Shown here piece by piece: positions 52,409-61,346 of a DNA stretch of 64,000 bases (the first letter of the stretch is position 1; every line of letters starts with the position of its first letter). The position numbers and the translations under genes were made by a program. The notes beneath the pieces were generated by a model. The model was given only the letters and a program-made list of their open reading frames with translations, made no database searches and was not told where the DNA came from. The stretch comes from Candidatus Macondimonas diazotrophica. Lineage in GTDB: Bacteria > Pseudomonadota > Gammaproteobacteria > UBA5335. The stretch is taken from contig NZ_SRIO01000002.1 in assembly GCF_004684205.1 (NCBI RefSeq), positions 124,001-188,000 of the forward strand, in the 5' to 3' direction.

Positions 52409-55077
52409 CCCGCTCGCTGCCATCCGCCCGGGCTGTGCGTACGACCTGCCCCTATTGCGGGGTGGGTTGCGGCGTGCTGGCCGCGGTTCAACCGGATGGA
52501 ACGGTTCAGGTCACCGGGGATCCGGCACATCCGGCCAATCAGGGGCGGTTGTGCTCAAAAGGGTTGGCGCTCGGGGAAACCATCGGCCATGAGGGGCGGC
52601 TGACCCGCCCCAGCATTGGTGGCGAACCGGTCGAATGGAACACCGCCTTGACTCATGTCGCGACGGGACTGCGCCAGACCATCGATGAGCATGGTCCGGA
52701 CTCGGTCGCCTTTTATGTGTCCGGCCAGTTGATGACGGAGGACTACTATGTCGCCAATAAGCTGATGAAGGGCTACATCGGCTCGGCCAACATCGACACC
52801 AACTCGCGGCTGTGCATGTCCTCGGCGGTGGCCGGCCACAAGCGCGCTTTCGGCAGTGATACCGTGCCGACCTGTTATGAGGATCTGGAACAGGCCGATG
52901 TGCTGGTGCTGGTCGGATCCAATCTGGCGTGGTGTCATCCGGTTCTTTACCGCCGTATCGAAGCCGCCAAGGCGAGCCGGCCTGAAATGACGATCATTGT
53001 GATCGATCCGCGGCGCACGCCCAGCTGCGATCTTGCGGCCCTGCATCTGCCACTTCACCCCGGCAGTGACGTCCGATTGTTCAATGGGTTGCTCGCCCAT
53101 CTGGCGCGCGAGGGCCGGGCGGATTTTGGATTTCTGGAGCGTCATGCCAGCGGGTATGCCGCAGCGCTGGAGGCGGCGCGCGCCGACGCACCCTCGATCC
53201 CGACAGTCGCTGCGGCCTGCGGCGTTTCCGAGGAGGACCTCGCGCGGTTCTATCACCTGTTCGCGCGCACCGAGCGCGTGGTCACCCTCTTTTCTCAAGG
53301 GGTCAATCAGTCGTCTGCTGGAACCGACAAGGTCAACGCCATCATCAACTGCCACCTGTTCACCGGGCGCATCGGGCGGGCCGGGATGGGGCCTTTTTCC
53401 ATCACCGGACAGCCGAACGCCATGGGCGGTCGCGAGGTGGGCGGCCTGGCGAACATGCTTGCCGCCCATCTGGAGCTCGAATCGCCAGCGCACCGTGATC
53501 TGGTCCAAGGGTTCTGGCGCAGCCCGGTGATCGCTCAACATCCGGGCTTGAAGGCCGTCGATCTGTTCAAGGCGGTCGGTTCCGGTCAAATCAAGGCTAT
53601 CTGGATCATGGCCACCAATCCTGCAGTGAGCCTGCCCGACGGTGACCGGGTGCGTGAAGCCTTGCGCAACTGTCCGCTCGTGATCGTCTCGGACATGTGT
53701 CACACCGATACGACGGCATTGGGGCATGTGATTTTTCCTGCCGCAAGCTGGGGGGAGCGCGAAGGCACGGTGACCAATTCCGAGCGCTGCATTTCCCGCC
53801 AGCGGGCATTTTTGCCCCCGCCGGGAGAGGCGCGGCCGGACTGGTGGATCATGGGCGAAGTGGCGCGTCGCATGGGTTATGAGCACGGGTTCTCCTATAC
53901 CAATCCGGCCGAGATTTTTCAGGAACACGCGCAGTTATCCGCATATAGAAATGAGGGCCAGCGCGACTTCGATCTGACCGGGCTTTCCCAGCTGAAGCCC
54001 GGTGAGTATGAGCGTCTGGAGCCGATTCGTTGGCCGGTTCAAGCCGAATCACGGCAGGGTACTGATCGGATGTTCGTCGATGGCCGCTTCTATACCCCGG
54101 ATGGACGGGCGCGCTTGGTCCCCGTTCGTCATCGACTGCCGGAGAACAGTCCGGATGAGCGCTACCCGCTGGTGCTGAATACCGGTCGTATCCGGGATCA
54201 ATGGCATACCATGACGCGTACCGGCCGCTCACCTCGGCTGTCGACCCATATCACAGAGCCATTCGCGGAGATCCATCCGCTCGATGCCACCCAGCTCGGT
54301 GTGCAGGACAATGGTCTGGCCCGGCTGGAAACGCCTTGGGGGCAGATGTTGGCGCGGGTGCGGATCACGCGGGATCAGCGCCAAGGCAGCATATTCGTTC
54401 CGATGCACTGGAATGATCACTTCGCTGCCAGCGGCCGCGTCGATGCCTTGGTCAATCCGGTCGTCGATCCGGTGTCCGGCGAGCCAGAGTTCAAGCATAC
54501 CCCGGTGCGGGTATTACCACAGCCTTGTGCCTGGGAGGGATTCGCGCTGGTTCGAGAGGATCTCGACACGCAGGCGGTTGACTACTGGGTGCGCTCATTG
54601 GGGCAGCATGGATGCTGGCGTTACCGCTTGGCGGGCGCGGCAGAGCATACCGGGGCATGGTCATCCTGGGCCCGCACCTGTCTGGGCGCGTGCCCGGACG
54701 ACGAATGGCTGGAGTACCAGGATGGCGGTACCGGCCGCTACCGGGCCGCACTCATTCGGCAGGGGCGGCTGGTTTCCTGCCTGTTCATTGACCCAACAGG
54801 CAAACTGCCACCCTGGCAATGGCTGGAGGGCCTGTTCGCGGCTCCCGTGCTCGACGGTGCTTCGCGCATGAGTCTGCTGGCTGGACGTCCGCCGGGCGTG
54901 GTCGAAGACCAAGGTGAGATCGTCTGTTCCTGTTTCCAGGTCGGGCGGAAACGGATCCTGCGGGCCATTCGGGAGGGTGACGCGCTTACCGTCGAAGCCA
55001 TTGGGGGAAAGCTCAATGCCGGCACCGGCTGTGGGTCCTGCGTGCCGGAGCTCAAGCGTCTGTTGGCTTCCGTCTGA
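52405..55077 (+). CDS. nasA: Assimilatory nitrate reductase catalytic subunit
   Basis: Cytoplasmic molybdopterin oxidoreductase of 890 aa that reduces nitrate to nitrite. The N-terminal Fe4S4 site is CPYCGVGCGV with a further Cys in QGRLCSKGLALGET. The Mo-bisMGD domain includes INTNSRLCMSSAVAG-like DTNSRLCMSSAVAGHKRAFG and FTGRIGRAGMGPFSITGQPN. The dinucleotide-binding domain has LVLNTGRIRDQWHTMTRTGR, and a C-terminal BFD-like [2Fe-2S] module ends CSCFQVGRKRI...GTGCGSCVPELKRLL. The start is TTG at 52405 after a strong GGAGGA. No separate electron-transfer subunit (NasB) is adjacent, so the fused C-terminal module probably takes that part. Confidence 0.96.
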   Translation: MTRSLPSARAVRTTCPYCGVGCGVLAAVQPDGTVQVTGDPAHPANQGRLCSKGLALGETIGHEGRLTRPSIGGEPVEWNTALTHVATGLRQTIDEHGPDSVAFYVSGQLMTEDYYVANKLMKGYIGSANIDTNSRLCMSSAVAGHKRAFGSDTVPTCYEDLEQADVLVLVGSNLAWCHPVLYRRIEAAKASRPEMTIIVIDPRRTPSCDLAALHLPLHPGSDVRLFNGLLAHLAREGRADFGFLERHASGYAAALEAARADAPSIPTVAAACGVSEEDLARFYHLFARTERVVTLFSQGVNQSSAGTDKVNAIINCHLFTGRIGRAGMGPFSITGQPNAMGGREVGGLANMLAAHLELESPAHRDLVQGFWRSPVIAQHPGLKAVDLFKAVGSGQIKAIWIMATNPAVSLPDGDRVREALRNCPLVIVSDMCHTDTTALGHVIFPAASWGEREGTVTNSERCISRQRAFLPPPGEARPDWWIMGEVARRMGYEHGFSYTNPAEIFQEHAQLSAYRNEGQRDFDLTGLSQLKPGEYERLEPIRWPVQAESRQGTDRMFVDGRFYTPDGRARLVPVRHRLPENSPDERYPLVLNTGRIRDQWHTMTRTGRSPRLSTHITEPFAEIHPLDATQLGVQDNGLARLETPWGQMLARVRITRDQRQGSIFVPMHWNDHFAASGRVDALVNPVVDPVSGEPEFKHTPVRVLPQPCAWEGFALVREDLDTQAVDYWVRSLGQHGCWRYRLAGAAEHTGAWSSWARTCLGACPDDEWLEYQDGGTGRYRAALIRQGRLVSCLFIDPTGKLPPWQWLEGLFAAPVLDGASRMSLLAGRPPGVVEDQGEIVCSCFQVGRKRILRAIREGDALTVEAIGGKLNAGTGCGSCVPELKRLLASV

Positions 55078-55113
55078 TGGATCGAACCCCGCCGGCTCGA
55101 TATCGGGCCCGGC

Positions 55114-56631
55114 TTAGCCTTCGGTGACCGGGATTTTGCCGATCTTCGCTTGCCACACTTTGGGGGCGGCGGCGTGGATGGATTCCCCGCCGGTATCCAC
55201 TGCGACCGTGACCGGCATGTCCACGACCTCGAATGCGTAGATGGCCTCCATGCCGAGTTCGGGGAAGGCCATGACCTCGGCTTTGCGGATGGCCTTGGAG
55301 ACGAGATAGGCGGCGCCGCCCACGGCCATGAGGTAGACCGAGCGGTTGTCCCGGATTGCCTCGACAGCAGCCGGGCCGCGTTCGGATTTCCCGATCATGC
55401 CAAGCAGGCCGGTCTGTTCCAGGATCGTGCGCGTGAACTTGTCCATGCGCGTGGCCGTCGTCGGGCCGGCAGGACCCACCACCTCGTCCCGTACTGGGTC
55501 GACGGGTCCGACGTAGTAGATGAACTTGCCCGTGAGATCGACCGGCAGCGGCTCGCCGCGCGCCAGCATATCGATCATCTTCTTGTGCGCCGCGTCGCGA
55601 CCGGTGAACATCCGGCCCGACAGCAGCAGGGTTTCGCCGGTGCGCCAAGTCGCGACATCCTCCCGGGTCACCGTGTCGAGATTGACACGTCGAGCACTGC
55701 CGACGTTCCAGGTGATCTGTGGCCAATCCGTTACCCGCGGGGGGGTCAGCTCGGCAGGGCCCGTGCCATCGAGCACGAAGTGCGCATGGCGGGTCGCGGC
55801 GCAATTGGGGATCATTGCAACCGGCAGATTGGCAGCGTGGGTGGGGTAATCCCTGACCTTGACGTCCACGACTGTGGTCAGCCCGCCCAGACCCTGTGCG
55901 CCGATGCCGAGTGCATTGACCTTGTCGTAGATCTCCAGTCGCAGCTCCTCGGCCCGGTTCTGGGGGCCGCGTGCGATCAGGTCCTGGATGTCCACGGGCT
56001 CCATCAGGGATTCCTTGGCTAGCAACATGGCTTTTTCAGCCGTTCCGCCGATTCCGATGCCCAGCATACCGGGTGGACACCAGCCGGCGCCCATGCTGGG
56101 CACCGTCTTGACGACCCAGTCGACGATGGAATCGGACGGATTGAGCATCACGAACTTGGACTTGGCTTCCGAACCGCCACCCTTGGCTGCCACCTGCACA
56201 TCGATGGTAGTGCCGGGAACCAGCTCCATGTGAATCACGGCCGGCGTGTTGTCGCGGGTGTTCTGTCGCTTTCCTGCTGGGTCGGCGAGCACCGAGGCAC
56301 GCAGCACATTGTCCGGATGACCGTAGGCGCAGCGCACGCCCTCGTTGACCATCTCAGCCACGCCCATCGTGGCGCCATCCCAGCGCACGTCCATGCCGAT
56401 CTTCAGGAACACCGTAACGATGCCGGTATCCTGACAGATCGGGCGATGACCCTCCGCGCACATGCGCGAGTTGATGAGGATCTGCGCCATGGCATCCTTC
56501 GCGGCCGGATTCTCCTCCCGTTCGTAGGCGGCGTGCACGGCCTGGATGAAGTCGAGCGGATGATAGTAGGAGATGAATTGAAGGGCGTCGGCGACGCTCT
56601 GGATCAGGTCGTCCTGCTTGATCGCGGTCAT
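55114..56631 (-). CDS. Fumarate hydratase, class I (Fe-S)
   Basis: Oxygen-sensitive Fe4S4 fumarase of the TCA cycle, 505 aa. The three cluster cysteines are in HRPICQDTGIVTVF, GAGWCPPGMLGIGIGG and IPNCAATRHAHFVLDG. The beta-type C-terminal domain has AHKKMIDMLARGEPLPVDL, VGPAGPTTATRMDKFTRTIL and the MAVGGAAYLVSKAI segment. Single-polypeptide FumA/FumB length. The start at 56631 (MTAIKQDDLIQ) is the family-like choice, but an ATG at 56640 is also possible; neither has a good ribosome site. It converges with nasA across 36 bp, where no clear terminator is visible. Confidence 0.94.
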   Translation of the reverse strand: MTAIKQDDLIQSVADALQFISYYHPLDFIQAVHAAYEREENPAAKDAMAQILINSRMCAEGHRPICQDTGIVTVFLKIGMDVRWDGATMGVAEMVNEGVRCAYGHPDNVLRASVLADPAGKRQNTRDNTPAVIHMELVPGTTIDVQVAAKGGGSEAKSKFVMLNPSDSIVDWVVKTVPSMGAGWCPPGMLGIGIGGTAEKAMLLAKESLMEPVDIQDLIARGPQNRAEELRLEIYDKVNALGIGAQGLGGLTTVVDVKVRDYPTHAANLPVAMIPNCAATRHAHFVLDGTGPAELTPPRVTDWPQITWNVGSARRVNLDTVTREDVATWRTGETLLLSGRMFTGRDAAHKKMIDMLARGEPLPVDLTGKFIYYVGPVDPVRDEVVGPAGPTTATRMDKFTRTILEQTGLLGMIGKSERGPAAVEAIRDNRSVYLMAVGGAAYLVSKAIRKAEVMAFPELGMEAIYAFEVVDMPVTVAVDTGGESIHAAAPKVWQAKIGKIPVTEG

Positions 56632-56711
56632 GGGCAACATCCGGCTGGCGAACGAAACGGGCCCATAGTGTAGCCGATCGCCCCGGTTCTTTGGCTCGAC
56701 CGGGCCAGATG

Positions 56712-57525
56712 GCGCCGGTCAGTTCCTCGCCCGTCTGCCACAGACGGCGGGTCAGGATCGGATCGCGACGGGCGGGCGAACTCACTCTTGGCTTACCGGC
56801 GCTGAAATGGCGGCCGGTCACCTGATCCACCTCTGCTGAGCTGGCGAGATACACGACTGTCCGTGCGCTCTTCTCGGGCGTCGCGAGCAGGGGTGCTATT
56901 CAGCGGGGGATCCCTTGATGTTTGAGCCGATGATGCCGGGATGCAGGCAGTTGGCCGGAATTCCCGTACCTGCGAGCCGGTGCGCCAATTGATAGGTAAA
57001 GAGGATCGTCGCCAGCTTGGAGGTGCCGTATTGACGCCAGATGCCATAGTGGTGCTGAGCCTGCAGATCCTCGAAATCCAAGCGGCCTAGACGATGGGCG
57101 ATCGAGGCCACGGCAATCATGCGCGCGTCTCCCGCGGCTGCGAGCGACTCCAACAGACGATGGGTGAGCAGAAAGGACGCCAGAACATGCATTGCAAACC
57201 GCAACTCGTGGCCGTCAGCGGAAACGGCGCGGTGTTTCTTCATCACGCCGGCATGGTGAATCGGGATGTCCAGCTGCGGGTAACGCGCGGCGTATTCCTG
57301 TGCGACGGGGTGCACCTGCGCGAAATCGGCCAAGTCCGCCTGGAGCAGGTCGATCCGGGGATTGCCGCTATTTCCACGGCCCCGAGCCTGGGCGGCGTGG
57401 CGCCGTTCCGGGTCGCGGCACAGCATCACCACCCGGGCCTGCCGATGGGCCAGTTGCGTGGCAGCGGCCAGGCCAATCCCGGGGTTGGCACCGGTGATGA
57501 GGCAAATCTTGCCGGTCATGTCCAT
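56712..57525 (-). pseudogene. Short-chain dehydrogenase gene, frameshifted and decaying
   Basis: The 5' part (57525-56896, 209 codons) encodes an SDR/retinol-dehydrogenase-like enzyme: GKICLITGANPGIGLAAAT cofactor loop, catalytic Ser in IAVASIAHRLG and Tyr-x3-Lys in RQYGTSKLATI, up to NCLHPGIIGSNIKGSPAE followed by a stop. The missing C-terminus continues in another frame as IAPLLATPEKSARTVVYLAS and AEVDQVTGRHFSAGKP. The spacing shows that a short segment has also been lost. The normally conserved NNAG is changed to HHAG and a nearby MNV to MHV, further signs of decay. A frameshift plus small deletion near 56890-56900 is inferred. The end at 56712 is approximate. Confidence 0.8.
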
Positions 57526-57657
57526 GGGATGCAGTCCGTGCTGTGGAGAAAATGAACTCCAACATAGTTCAATGCGCGGGGGGACGCCCGCATGTCTCAA
57601 TCTGGCGCTTTCGTGGCCGATTCATTGAAAGAAATGGGATAGCTCCTGTAAGCGGAT

Positions 57658-58299
57658 ATGAAACTGAATACGTCGACCCAACCCACGGCGCAACATGCGG
57701 CTGGCAGCATGCTGGACACCTTCCGTCGCATGCCGTTCTTTGAGGATGCCTATTTCCATATGCGCGCCAGTCACCTGACCTTGGCCGATGGCTATCTCCG
57801 GGCCCTGGAGGAGGGATATCGTCTGGCCACGGCAATGCCCGAGGACGAGATGCTTCTGGGGCATCTGTCTGAGATGTGGATGATGGGTGTCTTTGATCTG
57901 CTGCATGCCTGGCGCGAACAGGCGCGGGTGGTGTTGACCCATCCCGGACTCAGCGATCAGGTCAGCACGGCATCGGTTTCGGTCGAAATCAGTGAGCAGA
58001 TCGCCGGTTCGGCCAATCTGCGCAAGGTGATTTCCCGGTTGCGGCGAGATGTTCGGTACGCCCGGAAGCTGCGTCGTTACGCAGTTGCCGTCGAACAGAT
58101 CTATAAGGACCTGCGCGAAGTTCGCGAACTGTTGGCCCGCTATGAAGTGCTCCGGGTCCATCAATCCGCTGCTGCGGCACACGTCCGTCTCGATCCCGAG
58201 AACGGTTCGCTGCTCTACGCGTTGCGCACGCGTCATGGCACCGTGCGTCCGATCTCCCGTGTCGAGATCGCTGATCGCCTGATGGGCCTGCGTCCTTGA
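57658..58299 (+). CDS. Unrecognised 213-aa protein
   Basis: No known family is recognised. The protein is mostly helical, with a well-charged central segment (VISRLRRDVRYARKLRRYAV and KDLREVRELLARYEVLRV) that looks coiled-coil-like. The N-terminal half is rich in Met and aromatics (MPFFEDAYFHMRASHLTLAD, HLSEMWMMGVFDLLHAWRE). It has no signal peptide or membrane helix, and ends VRPISRVEIADRLMGLRP. The ribosome site AAGCGG lies just before the ATG. Codon use resembles its neighbours, arguing for a real gene. It faces the FHA gene tail to tail (10-bp gap) and lies divergent from the broken SDR gene. Confidence 0.75.
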   Translation: MKLNTSTQPTAQHAAGSMLDTFRRMPFFEDAYFHMRASHLTLADGYLRALEEGYRLATAMPEDEMLLGHLSEMWMMGVFDLLHAWREQARVVLTHPGLSDQVSTASVSVEISEQIAGSANLRKVISRLRRDVRYARKLRRYAVAVEQIYKDLREVRELLARYEVLRVHQSAAAAHVRLDPENGSLLYALRTRHGTVRPISRVEIADRLMGLRP

Positions 58300-58309
58300 C
58301 GAACGCCGG

Positions 58310-59020
58310 TCAACTTGATGACGACACGGCGAAGAATCCCAGCGTGATGCCCGCCAATTCGATCACATCGTTGTCCTGAAGCAGGTAGGGACCGGGCGCC
58401 ATGGGTTTGCCATTGACCTTGGGCGGCTCGCCCCGGTCGCCGATCGTGGGAACGTAGTGCAGGGTGTAACCGTCATTGGATCGACGGATGGCCGCGACTT
58501 GAACACCGGGACGACCGAGGGTGGTGAGGGGCTTGACCAATTCCACCGTGCGGCCCACCTGGCGGCCGCTGAGTAACTGCAGCCGTGCACGAGGCCCCGG
58601 TTTGAACACCGGCATGGGCCCGGTAGCCATGTCCCGTCGTTCCCGTGCGGCTCGGCGATCAGCGTCGGATGCGGGTCGGGCGGTCGTCGGCTCCCGCTTG
58701 AGCACCACGGTCTTGTCGAGTCCCTCATCGGCCAGATTCTCTTCATAGCGCAGATGGAAGGGGGCGATGGTGACTTCGTCGTGGGTGTGCAGCAGGGCGC
58801 GTTGAATTGGGTCGCCGTTGAGCAGGGTGCCGTTGGTGCTGCCCAGATCCTCGACGAAGGCGGCCCCACCGATCCAGCCGATCACCGCGTGGTGACTGCT
58901 GACCGCGGGATCGTCGAGGTGGATGTCATTACCGCGTGCACGGCCGACCGTCACGCGCTCGCTTTCCAACATCCATTCTCGAATTGCAACCTGATTGGCC
59001 AGAAGGATGATTTTGGCCAT
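58310..59020 (-). CDS. FHA-domain phosphothreonine-binding protein
   Basis: A 236-aa soluble protein. The N-terminal FHA domain (about 15-95) has the conserved VGRARGNDIHLDDPAVSSHHA and LGSTNGTLLNG, giving the Arg, Ser-x2-His and Thr-Asn-Gly residues that bind phosphothreonine. A linker rich in Ala/Arg (about 110-150) follows, then a second compact domain with LLSGRQVGRTVELVKPLTTLGR and LLQDNDVIELAG, which is FHA-like but lacks the strong signature. The ATG at 59020 has GAGGAA upstream. It lies 13 bp after the PP2C gene, and so belongs to the same transcript. It is a likely reader of a Ser/Thr kinase such as the CHASE2 kinase at 11.2 kb. Confidence 0.92.
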   Translation of the reverse strand: MAKIILLANQVAIREWMLESERVTVGRARGNDIHLDDPAVSSHHAVIGWIGGAAFVEDLGSTNGTLLNGDPIQRALLHTHDEVTIAPFHLRYEENLADEGLDKTVVLKREPTTARPASDADRRAARERRDMATGPMPVFKPGPRARLQLLSGRQVGRTVELVKPLTTLGRPGVQVAAIRRSNDGYTLHYVPTIGDRGEPPKVNGKPMAPGPYLLQDNDVIELAGITLGFFAVSSSS

Positions 59021-59033
59021 GGCGGGTTCCTCT

Positions 59034-59885
59034 TTATGGTTTCTTATTGTTCTGAGAGGTCTTGCGCCGCAACAGTCGGCGCCACCACGATGGTTCGGCG
59101 GATGCGACCGAGGCTGCGCGGACGTGACCGAGAATGACCGAAATATTGTCCTTTCCGCCACGGGCATTGGCCGCCTGGATCAGGGCGCGCGTCAGCCGGG
59201 GTAACTCTGGCATGAAGCGCCGGAGATTGGCGAGGATATCGGCCTCGCTCAAGCTGTCGTGAAGCCCGTCGGAGCACAGCAGGAACAGATCATCTGCTTG
59301 CATGTCATGTTGGCCCAAGGTCACATCCACGTTCGGTTCCACGCCCAGGGCGCGGGTCACGACGTTGCTCTTGCCCAGGCGTTTGACTTCGTCGGCGCTG
59401 AACATCCCGCGTGCGATAAGTTCTTCCTGCAGGGAATGGTCGATCGTCAGTCGTTCCAACCGGTCACAGCGGAAGCGATAGAGTCGGGAGTCGCCCACGT
59501 GGGCCACATACACTCGATCCGTGACGAACAGCGCCGCGATCATGGTGGTTCCCATGCCCCGATACTCGGCCCGGGTGCTGGCTGTCTTGAGGATGCGTTG
59601 ATTCGCCAGCTGCACGGCTTGCTGGAGCAGGATGCCTGCGGGGGCCGGTGTGGCAGAGTCCGGGGAAACCGATGGATCGAGGCGGGCGAGGCGTTGGCGC
59701 ACCAGGAAACCAACGCTGCGCACAGCCAATTTACTGGCGACCTCGCCCGCGTTATAGCCGCCCATGCCGTCGGCCAGCACCGCCAGCCCGGATCCGGGAT
59801 CGATCTCGATGCTGTCTTCATTGTGGCTGCGAACGCGACCCGTGTCGCTCTGCCCACAGAATTCGATATTGAAACGTTGGCCCAT
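59034..59885 (-). CDS. PP2C-type Ser/Thr protein phosphatase
   Basis: A 283-aa metal-dependent phosphatase of the bacterial Stp1/PrpC type. Landmarks: GRVRSHNEDSIEI, LAVLADGMGGYNAGEVASK (metal-binding Asp-Gly), GMGTTMIAALF, VAHVGDSRLYRFR, TIDHSLQEELI, LLCSDGLHDSLSEADI and GGKDNISVILG (metal Asp-Asn). The C-terminal tail is basic (WWRRLLRRKTSQNNKKP). The start at 59885 has GGA 7 nt upstream; an ATG at 59897 is possible. It is transcribed with the FHA gene and divergently from radA. Confidence 0.94.
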   Translation of the reverse strand: MGQRFNIEFCGQSDTGRVRSHNEDSIEIDPGSGLAVLADGMGGYNAGEVASKLAVRSVGFLVRQRLARLDPSVSPDSATPAPAGILLQQAVQLANQRILKTASTRAEYRGMGTTMIAALFVTDRVYVAHVGDSRLYRFRCDRLERLTIDHSLQEELIARGMFSADEVKRLGKSNVVTRALGVEPNVDVTLGQHDMQADDLFLLCSDGLHDSLSEADILANLRRFMPELPRLTRALIQAANARGGKDNISVILGHVRAASVASAEPSWWRRLLRRKTSQNNKKP

Positions 59886-59987
59886 GGTGGATTCCATCGG
59901 GAGGCGGAGTTACCGAGTCAGCGGGTCCGCGGTCATCCGGTTTACTCATGTTAAGATCGGCGATCATTGTGCAACATTGAATGTTTC

Positions 59988-61346
59988 ATGAGCAGAACAA
60001 AGCCGGCGTATGTCTGCAGCGCCTGTGGGGCCGTTGCATCGAAGTGGGCCGGGCAGTGTGCCGACTGCGGCGCCTGGAATACGCTGGTGGAGTCGGTTCG
60101 GGCTGCTGCGGGGTCCAGCCGCGGGGGCTACACGGGTCAGCTCTCTGAGGTCCGGCTGCTGTCGGAAGTCGAAGAGGCGCAGGATCCCCGCATGCCCACC
60201 GGGGTGAGCGAGATGGATCGCGTGCTGGGTGGCGGATTGGTGCCCGGTGCGGTGATCCTCATCGGTGGCGATCCAGGTATCGGCAAGTCCACGCTGCTGC
60301 TGCAGCTCGCGGTCGGTTTGCAGGCGCAGCTGCCGGCCTTGTATGTGGCTGGCGAAGAATCGTTGCAGCAGATTGCCCTGCGTGCCCGGCGGCTGGGTTT
60401 GCCGCCGGCACCGTTGGCGCTGGTGTCCGAAACCGCGGTGGAGCGCATCATCGCCTGCGCTCAGGCGCGCCGGCCCGGGCTGATGGTGATCGATTCCATC
60501 CAGACCATGTACACCGAGCAGCTGCCCGGTGCACCGGGATCGGTCGGGCAGGTGCGGGAGTCAACGGCGCAGCTGGTGCGTTTCGCCAAGCAAAGCGGGG
60601 TGATCGTGGTGCTCATCGGCCACGTCACCAAAGACGGTGCCTTGGCCGGGCCACGGGTGCTGGAGCACATGGTCGATACCGTGTTGTCGTTCGAGAGTGA
60701 TCCGGGCGGGCGCTATCGCATGTTGCGGGCTACGAAGAACCGCTTTGGCGCCGTGAATGAACTGGGCGTTTTCGCCATGACCGATGCGGGCCTGAAAGAG
60801 GTGGCGCATCCTTCGGCGATCTTTCTCTCGCGCCAGGACCAGAGCGCTGCCGGCAGCGTGGTCACCTGCGTGCGCGAGGGCAGTCGTCCGCTGTTGCTGG
60901 AGGTGCAGGCACTCGTGGACGACAGTCCGCTGGCCAATCCGCGGCGCCTCACTGTCGGGTTGGAGCACAATCGGTTGGCGCTGCTTCTGGCCGTTCTGCA
61001 TCGCCATGGTGATGTACCCCTGTTCAACCAAGATGTGTTTCTGAACGTGGTGGGCGGCATCCGGGTGAATGAAACCGCCGCGGATCTGCCGGTGGCAGCA
61101 GTCGTGGTCTCCAGTCTGCGCAATCGCCCCATTCCGTCCGAGACAGTAATCTTCGGCGAACTGGGTCTTTCCGGGGAGGTGCGGCCGGTGCCCTATGGCG
61201 AGGAGCGCTTGCGCGAAGCCGCCAAGCACGGATTTACCCGGGCGCTGGTGCCATTGGCGAACCGTCCCCGGCGAGGTGCGGGGATCGGCACGATGGACGT
61301 GCAAGGCGTCCGGCATCTGGCAGATCTGCTCGAGGCGCTGGCATGA
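59988..61346 (+). CDS. radA: DNA repair protein RadA (Sms)
   Basis: RecA-family ATPase that drives branch migration in recombination repair. The 452-aa protein has an N-terminal zinc finger (CSACGAVASKWAGQCADC), Walker A GGDPGIGKSTLLLQLA near residue 100, the RadA-specific ATKNRFGAVNELGVF and a C-terminal Lon-protease-like domain (VNETAADLPVAAVVVSSLRN). The start at 59988 puts the zinc finger at the expected position; the in-frame upstream ATG is not needed. TAAGAT (59952-59957) may be a -10 box. The stop overlaps rluC. Confidence 0.95.
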   Translation: MSRTKPAYVCSACGAVASKWAGQCADCGAWNTLVESVRAAAGSSRGGYTGQLSEVRLLSEVEEAQDPRMPTGVSEMDRVLGGGLVPGAVILIGGDPGIGKSTLLLQLAVGLQAQLPALYVAGEESLQQIALRARRLGLPPAPLALVSETAVERIIACAQARRPGLMVIDSIQTMYTEQLPGAPGSVGQVRESTAQLVRFAKQSGVIVVLIGHVTKDGALAGPRVLEHMVDTVLSFESDPGGRYRMLRATKNRFGAVNELGVFAMTDAGLKEVAHPSAIFLSRQDQSAAGSVVTCVREGSRPLLLEVQALVDDSPLANPRRLTVGLEHNRLALLLAVLHRHGDVPLFNQDVFLNVVGGIRVNETAADLPVAAVVVSSLRNRPIPSETVIFGELGLSGEVRPVPYGEERLREAAKHGFTRALVPLANRPRRGAGIGTMDVQGVRHLADLLEALA

